A DNA stretch of 64,000 nucleotides, taken from the NCBI RefSeq assembly GCF_007858255.1, contig NZ_VFEU01000008.1, positions 175,323-239,322 on the forward strand, in the 5' to 3' direction. Source of the DNA: Pseudomonas rhodesiae (GTDB taxonomy: Bacteria > Pseudomonadota > Gammaproteobacteria > Pseudomonadales > Pseudomonadaceae). Below, piece by piece: positions 17,794 through 27,050 of the stretch. The position numbers and the translations under genes are program-made. How positions within the stretch are numbered: the first letter of the stretch is position 1; each line of letters opens with the position of its first letter. The notes beneath the pieces were generated by a model that worked only from the letters and a program-made list of their open reading frames with translations, did no database searches and was not told the origin of the DNA.

Positions 17794-17869
17794 TGGTGCC
17801 GCTTACCGGATTCGAACTGGTGACCTTTTCATTACGAATGAACTGCTCTACCAACTGAGCTAAAGCGGC
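17794..17869 (-). tRNA. tRNA-Thr(CGT) carried by the island
   Basis: A complete 76-nt tRNA with encoded CCA. The acceptor stem GCCGCTT/AAGCGGC is perfect, the D-arm is GCTC/GAGC, and the anticodon loop TTCGTAA gives anticodon CGT. The T-loop is TTCGAAT, with one A-C mismatch in the T-stem. The anticodon arm is closed by GTTCA/TGAAA. It differs from the broken chromosomal tRNA-Thr at many positions, so it is not a recent copy. It reads opposite to the recombinase genes and would replace the isoacceptor destroyed by integration. Confidence 0.95.
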
Positions 17870-17879
17870 GTACCTCTCC

Positions 17880-18793
17880 CATTACGTGTCACGATACCTA
17901 CTTCGACTACTGGCCGTCAACTTACATGAACGTAAAAATGAGGGCTCTGTCGCCTTTATTCGTGGTAAGCAAAATGCAAAATTTGCACATTGCTGCACGG
18001 GACAATTTTTGTAAATCCGAATGAGCTGCTCTCAAGCTCCAAGAACCTGTAACGAGGGCTATAAAACGCAGTAGAGTTTAAACGATTGGACAGGGATATA
18101 ACTTACCTTGAAGCCTTCAACGAAGGGCTACCAGCTGAAAGCTTAAGGAATTTGCGGAGTCAGTCAGTGACCTATTTCAAGTCAGGTCAACTGAGGGTAG
18201 CTGGGATGAGGCAGAAGTGTAACAGTTACAGCCAGTAGAATGCCCGTATTACCACCGACCGCTCCAGCATTGCTCCACCCGACAGCGTAAGTCTCTGTGA
18301 TGAACAAATCCCTCACCTTCTGGCTGAAATTTATTATGCGTACCGGAATCGCTGGATTAGCTATCATGCCAGCCTTAACAAGATCAAACCTACCTGTAGC
18401 TGTTGATCGCCCTAACCAGTGCCATTGCTTTGCAATTACAGGGTCACAAGGTACACTTGATCTACCCATTAGCCCAACGTCGTATTGACCGGAGATTATT
18501 TCTGGATCTAATGCCCACTCGCAGCCAACAATTTCCATAGGATTACAGGCTATCTTGGCACCTGGATAACAATCATAACGACACTCATACAGCACTCACT
18601 AGTTCGTCTAACTATTATCGACAACGGCGCAAGATTCATTATCAAACTACGACACTTTGGCGCAGCAAATTTCGGTATGCGTGCGCGCTGCGACTGCCTC
18701 TTCCATCTTGTTCAAAGTCACTGCGCACCAACCTTCATAGGAACCAACTAAATGTTTAGTATCAGTAGTTTAATAATCAAGAACACCACCCCA
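17880..18793. other. Mostly non-coding stretch with one doubtful ORF
   Basis: Only one open frame stands out (minus strand, 18182-18595, 137 codons, from MLYECRYDCYPG to SYPQLT). It has no clear ribosome site and no recognisable domain, so I leave it as a doubtful ORF or remnant. No repeats or transposon ends were evident. Confidence 0.4.
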
Positions 18794-20281
18794 TTAAATT
18801 ATAGGATCCGTTAACGCACGATCAGGATGTGTATAACTATAGTAGTCCACATACCTTTCACTGCCGCCAGTCAAACTTAATACGATTCGATTAAGCATAG
18901 TCCTTAGTATGCAGGTAACTCTAATAAAATTGTCAATTTCCGAAGCAGGGATCTCATTACCATGCGCCGCATCATTTCGTCTTTGCCAGGCAGAAACTTC
19001 CAGATCTCCAAGTTTTAAACCTAACCCCTCATAAAACCTCTTAGCCTTTACTGCCTGTGACGCAGAATTACAGTTACTTAATACCTTGAGATAAATCTCC
19101 TCAACTGAATGCTCGAAGCCTTGTTTTTTTATATATTTCTGCAAAGTTTCCCGGTGCCTTTTGAACTCCAGCTTTGAAATAATCAGGCCATCAATTTTTT
19201 TCGAATTGTTTTTTAGATAGCTTTTTTGTAAACCTTCAATCATAGCTCCGTAATATGCTGGGCGCATAAAATACGGGGCCGTATCGGCATACCATAACCG
19301 CCAAGGCAATGAATCTAAGCCATAACTTCCCATATTTTTGTATATACCACTTGCAACTCTAGAAACCTTATCTGGGTCAATATACTTATCATCTTCATGT
19401 CGTGTAATGGTTAAAGGTGCAGGTGGCATTTTAGTGATATTCCAAGCACGGCCGTTGATCATTTCAGGAGTAACCGCGACAAATTCACAAAGCTCTCCAG
19501 CTGCCGAATAATTAGTATGGCCACAATAAATCAATGGCAAACCAATAGCATAGGATAAGCTATGACGTATTTTTTCACGTGTCGAAGCATCTGGCAGGCC
19601 GATATAAACTAAATATCCACGGCGCTCCTTATTTCCCTCATCTCCTTCATCCTCGATAGCAGTCAAAATGCAGGTATACTCACCGACATCCAGCTTTAAA
19701 CTTGAGCACAAAGCTCTTTCGCGCAAACTTTTTATAGGAAACTGATATAGTTCATCTCCATCAAAAGTGCGCATTCCACGGGTGGTAATGTTGTCGTCAA
19801 ACCCTGTTGGCCACTCAAATTCTGTAGGTAGATTATCTAGATATTCAACAATATACGCGGGTTGATACTCGTTTGAAGCTTGAAATTTCACTTCCGCAAT
19901 TTCATATTCGACGATTGAATGATTTTCTTCATACCCCCACGATGTTTTGCTATCACCCATAAGGACACCACCCAATTCACCAGCGCCGAGAGGACTGCTA
20001 AACAGGATCCGATCACAACTTTTTCTTGGATCACCAAGAGTACGCAATTGTTCTGGAATATGTACACTCGGCTTAGCAAAAACCCTGAGCATTATCCTGT
20101 GACTATCGTCCCTTGCAACGACCACGTTACTAATATCAGCCATCAATAAAGAGTGTGACTTAAGCGTAATCGGGCCACTAAAGCTTGGCAATTCTAAGGA
20201 GTTCCAACCCCATAAATTCATGCGTATATACTCATTTTTCAGGACATGGAGGCGTACATAAAGCAAACTCTGTTCCTGCAT
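18794..20281 (-). CDS. HEPN-domain protein at the end of the Qat operon
   Basis: A 495-residue protein with a mixed N-terminal region and a helical C-terminus. The C-terminal motif RNDAAH (residues 435-440) fits the R-x4-6-H signature of HEPN ribonucleases, as in the abortive-infection RNase ApeA, which has a similar size. It starts 36 nt after qatC on the same strand, so it is probably cotranscribed with qatABC. The TatD-like nuclease qatD usually sits at this position and is absent. Alternative start ATG at 20221. A HEPN fold is likely; RNase activity and a role in Qat are inferred. Confidence 0.7.
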   Translation of the reverse strand: MQEQSLLYVRLHVLKNEYIRMNLWGWNSLELPSFSGPITLKSHSLLMADISNVVVARDDSHRIMLRVFAKPSVHIPEQLRTLGDPRKSCDRILFSSPLGAGELGGVLMGDSKTSWGYEENHSIVEYEIAEVKFQASNEYQPAYIVEYLDNLPTEFEWPTGFDDNITTRGMRTFDGDELYQFPIKSLRERALCSSLKLDVGEYTCILTAIEDEGDEGNKERRGYLVYIGLPDASTREKIRHSLSYAIGLPLIYCGHTNYSAAGELCEFVAVTPEMINGRAWNITKMPPAPLTITRHEDDKYIDPDKVSRVASGIYKNMGSYGLDSLPWRLWYADTAPYFMRPAYYGAMIEGLQKSYLKNNSKKIDGLIISKLEFKRHRETLQKYIKKQGFEHSVEEIYLKVLSNCNSASQAVKAKRFYEGLGLKLGDLEVSAWQRRNDAAHGNEIPASEIDNFIRVTCILRTMLNRIVLSLTGGSERYVDYYSYTHPDRALTDPII

Positions 20282-20317
20282 AGAGAGTTCAAGCTTAATA
20301 TTGGCCGTTGAAAATCA

Positions 20318-21646
20318 TCAAAGAAGTCCAAGGGTAGCTAAATACGCTCCAACCTCTTTCATTCCCCTATCCGCTATAGAGATCAGAGCGTCACGTTCTT
20401 TTCTCTCTGTAGGGAGAGGCCCAGCTTGAGGAACCCATCTCCTAACATCTACATGTGGAAGCCTCTTTGCGGCTAAAATCATTGCCATGAGGTCATCTCG
20501 CGCCGCTCTGTCGCTCATAACAGAAGCGAGATCCTGTCCTTTAGAGCCATAAGTGGTCGCGTCGACCATTCTCGCTGCGTGGAATGAAGCTCGGCGGATA
20601 ATGCATGGAACGCACTTTCCGCACTGCACGTGCGTTCGTTTCCACTTACCACATGAGACTGTATCTGAGACTAACTTTCCAAGAGTAGCTTGATCCAAAC
20701 ATTCAAGCAGCATCTCACCTTTAGTCTTTAGCGAGTACGGATTAGCGATTTTTACTGGAAGACCAACCATATCTAGAATCTGCTGAAACAACCCCAGATA
20801 GTAAGGATGGGTGGTTCGTGTGCTCAGTGCTCCGATACGCCTTCGAGTCATTGGAGGGTTCAACGCGATCAGCCCGTTCTCTGGAACGAACAACTCCACA
20901 GGGGGGCCTGCGACGCGGAGTTGAGCAAGTGTCGATGCCACAAGCGTGCCGTATGCGAGAAAGTTAAAACTACGCGTACGCATTTGCACATCGGTCTGGG
21001 TCCCCAGCCAAGAAATCGGATTCGCTACGGCGGCAAATCTAGAGACATTGATAGGAAGCTGGCCACGAATCGCGATCTGCTTTTCTGAGTCACCTCTATA
21101 GGAATGACTGATCAGCAGAGGGCGCCGTCCACTGGCTAACAGGTCTAGCGCACCGATCCCGCTGTCCATGCCGCCAGAGAAAAGGCTTACACAGTCATGG
21201 CCTGCCATAACCGTTATATGACCGCGTTTCTGCGACGGTAGCTGACGGGGTCCATCTGGCAACAGCGTAATATCCCAAGTGTCCCCACTCAGAAAATGCA
21301 GCGTCCTCTGGAGTAGCGGGATGGCAGGCTTCCAAAGATCTGGATCGGCAATGGGAATCGACAAGCGTAGATCCCGAGCCCACCCATCGTCGGCTTCCGC
21401 CTTATCAACGAACGTGTCTGCGGCGGTGATAGCCATCGCGATGGTCAACAAATCGAACCCAACTCTACTGACCGGCGCCCCCAGTCGCCGTACTTCAGCC
21501 CTGACCGGCCCCCCTATAGAACAAGTACCACGAGCTGGAGGCCGGGTGCCGTACATCAGTACAGGAATAACATTCTTCGACGGTGGTGGTAGCAAATGGG
21601 GTTCATGATGAAAAATAAGATTAGTCACTGTTCGTAGCTCTCCCAT
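20318..21646 (-). CDS. qatC: QatC, QueC-like protein of a Qat defence system
   Basis: PP-loop enzyme related to 7-cyano-7-deazaguanine synthase QueC, here part of an antiphage operon. The ATP-binding SGGMDS lies at residues 157-162. A QueC-type zinc site is visible as C332, C342, C345 and C348 (CGKW... CGKCVPC). At 442 residues it is longer than QueC, with an N-terminal extension typical of QatC. Overlap with qatB indicates coupling; a GTG at 21628 overlapping the qatB TGA is an alternative start. Work on QueC-like defence proteins points to attaching a deazaguanine to a partner protein's N-terminus; for this QatB that is inference. Confidence 0.88.
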   Translation of the reverse strand: MGELRTVTNLIFHHEPHLLPPPSKNVIPVLMYGTRPPARGTCSIGGPVRAEVRRLGAPVSRVGFDLLTIAMAITAADTFVDKAEADDGWARDLRLSIPIADPDLWKPAIPLLQRTLHFLSGDTWDITLLPDGPRQLPSQKRGHITVMAGHDCVSLFSGGMDSGIGALDLLASGRRPLLISHSYRGDSEKQIAIRGQLPINVSRFAAVANPISWLGTQTDVQMRTRSFNFLAYGTLVASTLAQLRVAGPPVELFVPENGLIALNPPMTRRRIGALSTRTTHPYYLGLFQQILDMVGLPVKIANPYSLKTKGEMLLECLDQATLGKLVSDTVSCGKWKRTHVQCGKCVPCIIRRASFHAARMVDATTYGSKGQDLASVMSDRAARDDLMAMILAAKRLPHVDVRRWVPQAGPLPTERKERDALISIADRGMKEVGAYLATLGLL

Positions 21647-22380
21647 TCACTCCACACTTCCTTGATAGCGAGTAGCTGAACCTGCTCAACTCTGGCGGAG
21701 GTGAACGACTTCAGGCTGCCACTCAACAGTGGGCGCATATGTTTATCTGTAACTGACTCAACCAGCGAGTGCAGGTCCTTCTCCGCTTGTTCCACTTGAC
21801 CAGCCGACTTGGCTTTAGCAAAGGCATCATTCGAATCCAGAACAACCTGACCGAACACACAGTTCGTCACGTAGATCAGCATCATTTGCACAAGCATCTC
21901 GTCCGTGATTCTCGAAAAATCAAATTCGTCGTAACCTTGAAGGCACTCAGAAAGTGCCTCGTTCATTGCTACGCGTACACGATCAGAATCGCCGTCCTCG
22001 ATTGCCAGAGCCTGCACGATAATGCTAATTGCAAGATCAGTGTCTTGTCCGTTCAGAGATGCCAAATCAAGGCCCGGAATCGACTGCCCTTCACGGATCG
22101 CCGCCATTGCTCCGAATAGCGCTCCGCCCGCCCCTGCCATTGACCCAAATCTGGCGGAACCGACAACGCTGCCACCGGTTGCAGCACCTGCATAGCTGCT
22201 CACTGCTGAACGAAGGTAATCACCATCACCACTGGCGACGAATTTTCCTAGGCTCGTGCGGAAGTCCTTGAATCGCTGTGGTGGGACCGGGGGTATTGGA
22301 GGTAGTCCGTTTGTGTCTACCCAGCCAGGAACATAAGGCGAATTCCCTCCAGGCCCTTTACTTGAAGTCGATGTGCCCAT
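21625..22380 (-). CDS. qatB: QatB of a Qat defence system
   Basis: A 251-residue protein between qatA and qatC, in the usual Qat order. The N-terminus MGTSTSSKGPGGNSPYVPGW is flexible and has glycine as residue 2, which fits a partner modified at its N-terminus by QatC. A glycine/alanine-rich stretch (residues 60-95) precedes a helical C-terminal half. Its ATG lies one base after the qatA stop. Assignment rests on its position and on the neighbouring qatA and qatC genes more than on motifs. Confidence 0.82.
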   Translation of the reverse strand: MGTSTSSKGPGGNSPYVPGWVDTNGLPPIPPVPPQRFKDFRTSLGKFVASGDGDYLRSAVSSYAGAATGGSVVGSARFGSMAGAGGALFGAMAAIREGQSIPGLDLASLNGQDTDLAISIIVQALAIEDGDSDRVRVAMNEALSECLQGYDEFDFSRITDEMLVQMMLIYVTNCVFGQVVLDSNDAFAKAKSAGQVEQAEKDLHSLVESVTDKHMRPLLSGSLKSFTSARVEQVQLLAIKEVWSEWESYEQ

Positions 22381-22381
22381 G

Positions 22382-24301
22382 TTACTTGGACTCTTTTTGT
22401 TTAAACCAGGTCGCGCCCTTTACCTTGGCGCTTAGCCATGGTTTGAGTTTTCCTGGCATAACCGTATGAATGAATTCAGATAAAAGGCCTCCCGCATCCG
22501 CTGAGTTCTCTGCGAGCAATTGTGCGCCCTCAAAACCTGGTGCCCTCAAGGACCAATCAGAATGGGAGCGCATCGACTCAATAAGCTGGGCCATAACAAG
22601 ACTGCGCTCCGGCGCGGGTATAGATTTAACGGCCGAGGTTGCCACTGGAGACGAAGTATTGGTTGCTCGTTTTAAAACGCCAAGGGCATTTGCGGCGTCC
22701 GCCGACAAGCCTGCGCGCAAGACCCTCAGTGGAGTCGTTTCACGGCTCAAGTAGACGATTGGACGAAGATCTTTCGAAGTTAGGGGAGGTTCCAGAGTCA
22801 GCCACTCCCGCAACAGCTCGCTCTTTTCTCTCCATACGTCAGGACAGGCTGCCTTGAATTTTTCAGGATCTTCAAGAAGAGTTTCCAACAAAGCCAGAGT
22901 CTCAGGCTTCCCGCCCGCTGCGGTATTTATAATGGAGTAAAGGTGAGCAATCGCTTTTTCCTCCATGCACCTCTCAAACAAAGCAACTTTTGCGATCAAT
23001 GCTTCGTTGACAGGCATTTTTCTGACTTTCGCAACACGAGAACGCATACGAATCACGTTGAGCATGCGTTTTACGATTCGAGGGTTTCCCGAAATTGAAG
23101 TCGAGTTGGCGAGCATAGAAGCTATTCGATCTGCAATTGGAAACGCCTCTGCAACGTCTTTAGGAACATCAGAGCCGAGGAGGCTTAGGGCTTTTTCCGT
23201 GCTGATCGGTTCGTCTTTCCAAGCCTCACGAAGGTTCGCCTCAAGCCCCGCTCTCAGCCTTTCAAGGCTTTCGGAGTTGGTTTGACCACCGGCAGACGCA
23301 AAGAGCAGAAAAAGGTAAGCTCGCACCTCCTGAACGCCGAGTTTGGGTACTCGAACCGGTACTTGAATTAGCTTGTCGAGATAGTCAGTAACATGTCTAT
23401 CACCAGGATCTTTGAAGTGCTGACTTACAGAATGCCGAACCATGTCCTCGTCAGCAGCGACCACAAAAGCGGTGTGCCCCATGAAGAGAAATAGCCGAAG
23501 CGCCTCCAAGGTGTGAATGGTTTGGGCGGGCAAGCACCGATCCAAGTTATCGACGAATACCACCAAAGTCTTGTCGAGTCCTTCGAGCACATCCGCAAAC
23601 TCTGCCCTAAAAGCGGCGATCTGCTTGGGCGGCGTATTTTGCTTTTCGTCCTCTAGAAGACCGGAAAAGTGCTCTTTGGCCTTCGCCCCTCCCTCCTTCA
23701 ATGCCGTAACAGAATCACTATCAACGTCGCCTGAAACAAGCTTACCAAGAGCTTCCATACCTTTCATGCCGACCCCAAAAGCGGGGACACCTGCCGCCAG
23801 TGCCCCGCCTTCCACCATGAGGCCCAGCAACCGCATTTTCCTTACTCGGGAAAAGAGCTTTCCAGCCTTCTCGAATAACGACGCAGATGACCGAGTAGCA
23901 TCCATCAACGTGGACGCAATCACTTCCATAAGCGCCGCACGTGAATCATCAAATCCTTGATACAACCAAGCATCGAATCGAACGATGACGAACTCAGGAT
24001 GTTCCTCGTCAGGGTTCAGTCCATCTTCGATCAAGTTCAATAGCGTCGACTTTCCGGTGCCCCATGACCCAAATACACCAACCGTCACTGGCCTCATGTT
24101 GGGATCACGGATCACATCGATGACGAGATCTGCGACCTCGGAGTAGTTTAGGAAATCTTGTTTTGTATCGACGTCAGCCCACATATAGGCCTCCCTGCCA
24201 GCGGTCATACGAGGAAAATCGCGATGGGCACCCCTCCAGTTGTCGGCGTATTCCCACGTGGTTAAGACGCTATCATTCGCCAAAAACCGGGGCAACGCCA
24301 T
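22382..24301 (-). CDS. qatA: QatA, KAP-family P-loop ATPase of a Qat defence system
   Basis: A 639-residue KAP-type NTPase. Walker A GSWGTGKST is at residues 78-86 and Walker B LVVFVDNLDR near 248. A moderately hydrophobic insert (LLGLMVEGGALAAGVPAFGVG, about 157-177) may contact the membrane, as in other KAP ATPases. It is the first gene of a qatABC-HEPN operon running leftward. It is divergent from the kinase operon, with 168 bp between the starts. No strong SD is visible at this ATG, so the true start could be slightly downstream. Confidence 0.88.
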   Translation of the reverse strand: MALPRFLANDSVLTTWEYADNWRGAHRDFPRMTAGREAYMWADVDTKQDFLNYSEVADLVIDVIRDPNMRPVTVGVFGSWGTGKSTLLNLIEDGLNPDEEHPEFVIVRFDAWLYQGFDDSRAALMEVIASTLMDATRSSASLFEKAGKLFSRVRKMRLLGLMVEGGALAAGVPAFGVGMKGMEALGKLVSGDVDSDSVTALKEGGAKAKEHFSGLLEDEKQNTPPKQIAAFRAEFADVLEGLDKTLVVFVDNLDRCLPAQTIHTLEALRLFLFMGHTAFVVAADEDMVRHSVSQHFKDPGDRHVTDYLDKLIQVPVRVPKLGVQEVRAYLFLLFASAGGQTNSESLERLRAGLEANLREAWKDEPISTEKALSLLGSDVPKDVAEAFPIADRIASMLANSTSISGNPRIVKRMLNVIRMRSRVAKVRKMPVNEALIAKVALFERCMEEKAIAHLYSIINTAAGGKPETLALLETLLEDPEKFKAACPDVWREKSELLREWLTLEPPLTSKDLRPIVYLSRETTPLRVLRAGLSADAANALGVLKRATNTSSPVATSAVKSIPAPERSLVMAQLIESMRSHSDWSLRAPGFEGAQLLAENSADAGGLLSEFIHTVMPGKLKPWLSAKVKGATWFKQKESK

Positions 24302-24469
24302 TGTTTTGGCATCATATATCGACAGAGGGGGTCCAGAGATACCACGCCCCTTAACCAGAAAATTCGGAATAGACCCAAAGATCTAGCCTTGGGTAGGCGA
24401 TGATGGCAATCTGACTGCGCACTGAGACCAGCCGTTATGCAGGTCATAGGCACCTAAAAGGAGTTAGAA

Positions 24470-25900
24470 ATGCCAGATTTATCGCAAGATAAAATAGATG
24501 AACTGAAAGAAAAATTAGTTCGCTATCTCACCAGTCGTAGAGAAACGGGCGAGGCGGAATTTTTAGCTGCTGGCGGATCCGCCGCAGTATTTAAAGCATC
24601 TGTGCACGGATCAATAAGAGCGTTCAAAGTTTTTGACCCGAAATTTATAAGCGCGGAGGAGGGTTCAAAAGAGAAGGAGCGGCTAAAGTTACAGTCAAGG
24701 TTGATAAATCATGAATGTGAAAATCTTGTCCAAACATATGACATTAAAGATTTTGATGATACTGCAATAATCGAGATGGAGTACCTGGAGTGGCCTCAAC
24801 TTAAAGCTGTTCTAAAGAATGTACCAGATGAAAGCGTATCGAGTCTTATTAACCAGCTAATCAATGCTGTTCGATTCCTTGAAAGTTATGGAATTGTCCA
24901 CAGAGACATAAAGCCAGAAAACATACACGTATCTGAAGACTGGCTTAATTTAAAACTCCTTGATCTTGGCGTGGTTCGGGAATTTGATCCTGGTCCGGAC
25001 GCAGCTGAAACTGATCAAGGAAATCAGCGCCCATTTTTGGCTACTGCGCAATATAGCTCCCCTGAATATTTGTTCAGGTTGGATGAACCATCAATTAGCT
25101 TGTGGCAGGGACTAAATCTGTACCAGGTGGGAGCTGTGCTACACGATTTAATTATGAAAGAGCCCGTTTTTCGGGCAGAGATGGAGGCGGGGAATAGATG
25201 GCTAGTAGCGAAGGCGGTGCTGTTGCATCCTCCCAGCTTCCAAGATGCTAACTCTAATCGATTGGCTTATTTAAAATCTTTATCCGCAAAATGCTTAGGT
25301 AAAGATCTGAGTGTGCGCCTTGCGCTTGTCAGCTGGGAAGACTTTGGGGCTTCTGAAGGAAGCTCCGGGCTAGCCTCATTAAAACATCGAATAAAAGCAA
25401 GACCTGTAGCGCAACCTGAACATGAAAACGTGCTGAAATTTCATCGCCAAAAACACCAAAACACTTTAATCGAAAAGGTTAGATTTCTACTAATTTCGGC
25501 GTGTGGTACAGACCTACCTTTAGAACATGGTGTATCACACTTCAACAATCACGGTGTAGCGACATTCCAATTCGACTGTTCCAAGCAGGTCACAATCACC
25601 ATACATATGATGCTACAGTGGCAGGATGGACTGTATTCAAGCACCGCAAACGTTCTCTTAGCTGGTCGTATGATAATGGCTGGCGGCAATTACGATTTTC
25701 CCTCATGTTTATTTCGCTTAACAAACACTACAACGCTTGAGTCATCTGGCGAGGTTAATGCTGAAGCAATAGCCGAAGATATTTCAAATATAGTTGCAGA
25801 GGGCTTGACATTATTTGACAGCAACAACGCCGTGGGCGGCCCTCTAGAAAATCTAAATAACTACAATCTAGCGAGCAAGGACGGAACTAATGAACAATAA
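24470..25900 (+). CDS. Eukaryotic-like Ser/Thr protein kinase of a three-gene operon
   Basis: A 476-residue cytoplasmic kinase. The glycine-rich loop GGSAAVFK (35-42), ATP-binding Lys53 (AFKVF), catalytic loop HRDIKPEN (144-151) and the metal-binding DLG (165-167, in place of DFG) are present, so it is probably active. Residues 330-476 form an extra domain rich in beta strands that I do not recognise. AAGGAG lies just before the ATG. It overlaps the next gene by 11 nt. The context (defence island, UvrD-like partner) suggests a phage-responsive signalling or effector kinase. Confidence 0.85.
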   Translation: MPDLSQDKIDELKEKLVRYLTSRRETGEAEFLAAGGSAAVFKASVHGSIRAFKVFDPKFISAEEGSKEKERLKLQSRLINHECENLVQTYDIKDFDDTAIIEMEYLEWPQLKAVLKNVPDESVSSLINQLINAVRFLESYGIVHRDIKPENIHVSEDWLNLKLLDLGVVREFDPGPDAAETDQGNQRPFLATAQYSSPEYLFRLDEPSISLWQGLNLYQVGAVLHDLIMKEPVFRAEMEAGNRWLVAKAVLLHPPSFQDANSNRLAYLKSLSAKCLGKDLSVRLALVSWEDFGASEGSSGLASLKHRIKARPVAQPEHENVLKFHRQKHQNTLIEKVRFLLISACGTDLPLEHGVSHFNNHGVATFQFDCSKQVTITIHMMLQWQDGLYSSTANVLLAGRMIMAGGNYDFPSCLFRLTNTTTLESSGEVNAEAIAEDISNIVAEGLTLFDSNNAVGGPLENLNNYNLASKDGTNEQ

Positions 25901-27047
25901 TTGGTGGCGTAGTAAAAAAGAAATGGATCAGGCGCAGAAGGACTTCATTAGACTACCTGTAGAAGGCCGATATTTACTTTCTGGCCCACCTGGCTCTGGG
26001 AAAACTAACTTATTGCTTCTACGTGCCGAAGTGATGGTAGGAAGCGGGGAAAAAGATATTCTGTTCATTACATTTACCCGATCACTTGCAGATTTTATAA
26101 GGAGCGGTGCGGTCGCTAAAGGATTCGTTAAGCCCGATCAAATCAGAACCTTTCACTCATGGGCGGCGGAATATGTTAATCTCAACCTTCGTCAAAGATT
26201 AAGCTGGAATGATGGGGAGTTTGGAGATGACTCGAGAGCGCAAGCTCTTGAGCAGCTAATTGCTGCGAACGCTGAAAGACAATCCGAGAAAATGTATAGT
26301 GCTATCTTTGTTGATGAGGCTCAAGATCTTTCCGTGGGGGAGTTGACAGCATTACTTGAACTATCGGATAAAGTTTGCGTATGCGGCGATGATAGGCAAG
26401 GTATATACCACCAAGATGGGATGGAAATAGCAGATAGAATCGGCTTAGATTCCCACAAACTAACAAAACATTTCCGTATCGGCCAAGAAATCGCAAAAGT
26501 CGCAGATAAATTGATGCCTCCCCCCAGAGGAGGACAATTACTAGAGTCTTCATGCAACTACGACCCAGCACTCCAAGGTGCGTCAAGTGCCATTCTTCAC
26601 ACATGTGATACTAGGCAGCATCAACTTACCGAAATGCATAGGATTATCAACATCCAGTTAGATGCATTCCCTGGCGAAGCACTTGGTATATTCTGCCCTA
26701 CTCAGGAAGATAGACTAGAAATAAAAGAATATTTCTCTAAAACCGAGCTTGCCAGTCGGATAAGTACTCATGGCGTAGATCAAGATGCGACGTTCGCTAG
26801 TGACTCGATCATCCACATCATGACACTCCACGCCTCTAAAGGAACTGAGTTCAGATGCGTCCATATATTTGGGGCCGAGGGATTACGTCGATACCCATTA
26901 CGGAGGACTACATTGAGTTACACCGGCGTCACGAGAGCGAAGACAGCTTTGAACGTTTACAAAACTGGTGACACTACTCCTAAAATGGAAAGCGCGTTTG
27001 CTACGCCTGTCCTCTTTGGTCTTGATAATCTTTTTCCGGATGACTGA
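25890..27047 (+). CDS. Small UvrD/PcrA-like superfamily 1 helicase
   Basis: A 385-residue SF1 helicase or ATPase. Walker A GPPGSGKT is at 32-39, DEAQD at 142-146, GDDRQGIY near 166, motif V TLHASKGTEF near 308 and motif VI TGVTRAKT near 345. It is much shorter than UvrD (about 720 aa) because the 1B/2B insertions are minimal. It overlaps the upstream kinase and ends 3 nt before the third gene, so the three are one operon. It probably senses or remodels DNA; substrate unknown. Confidence 0.85.
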   Translation: MNNNWWRSKKEMDQAQKDFIRLPVEGRYLLSGPPGSGKTNLLLLRAEVMVGSGEKDILFITFTRSLADFIRSGAVAKGFVKPDQIRTFHSWAAEYVNLNLRQRLSWNDGEFGDDSRAQALEQLIAANAERQSEKMYSAIFVDEAQDLSVGELTALLELSDKVCVCGDDRQGIYHQDGMEIADRIGLDSHKLTKHFRIGQEIAKVADKLMPPPRGGQLLESSCNYDPALQGASSAILHTCDTRQHQLTEMHRIINIQLDAFPGEALGIFCPTQEDRLEIKEYFSKTELASRISTHGVDQDATFASDSIIHIMTLHASKGTEFRCVHIFGAEGLRRYPLRRTTLSYTGVTRAKTALNVYKTGDTTPKMESAFATPVLFGLDNLFPDD

Positions 27048-27050
27048 AAA

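Noticed and set aside
18182..18595. A 137-codon minus-strand frame
   Set aside because: No domain, no ribosome site and no operon partner; kept only as a doubtful ORF in the gap entry.
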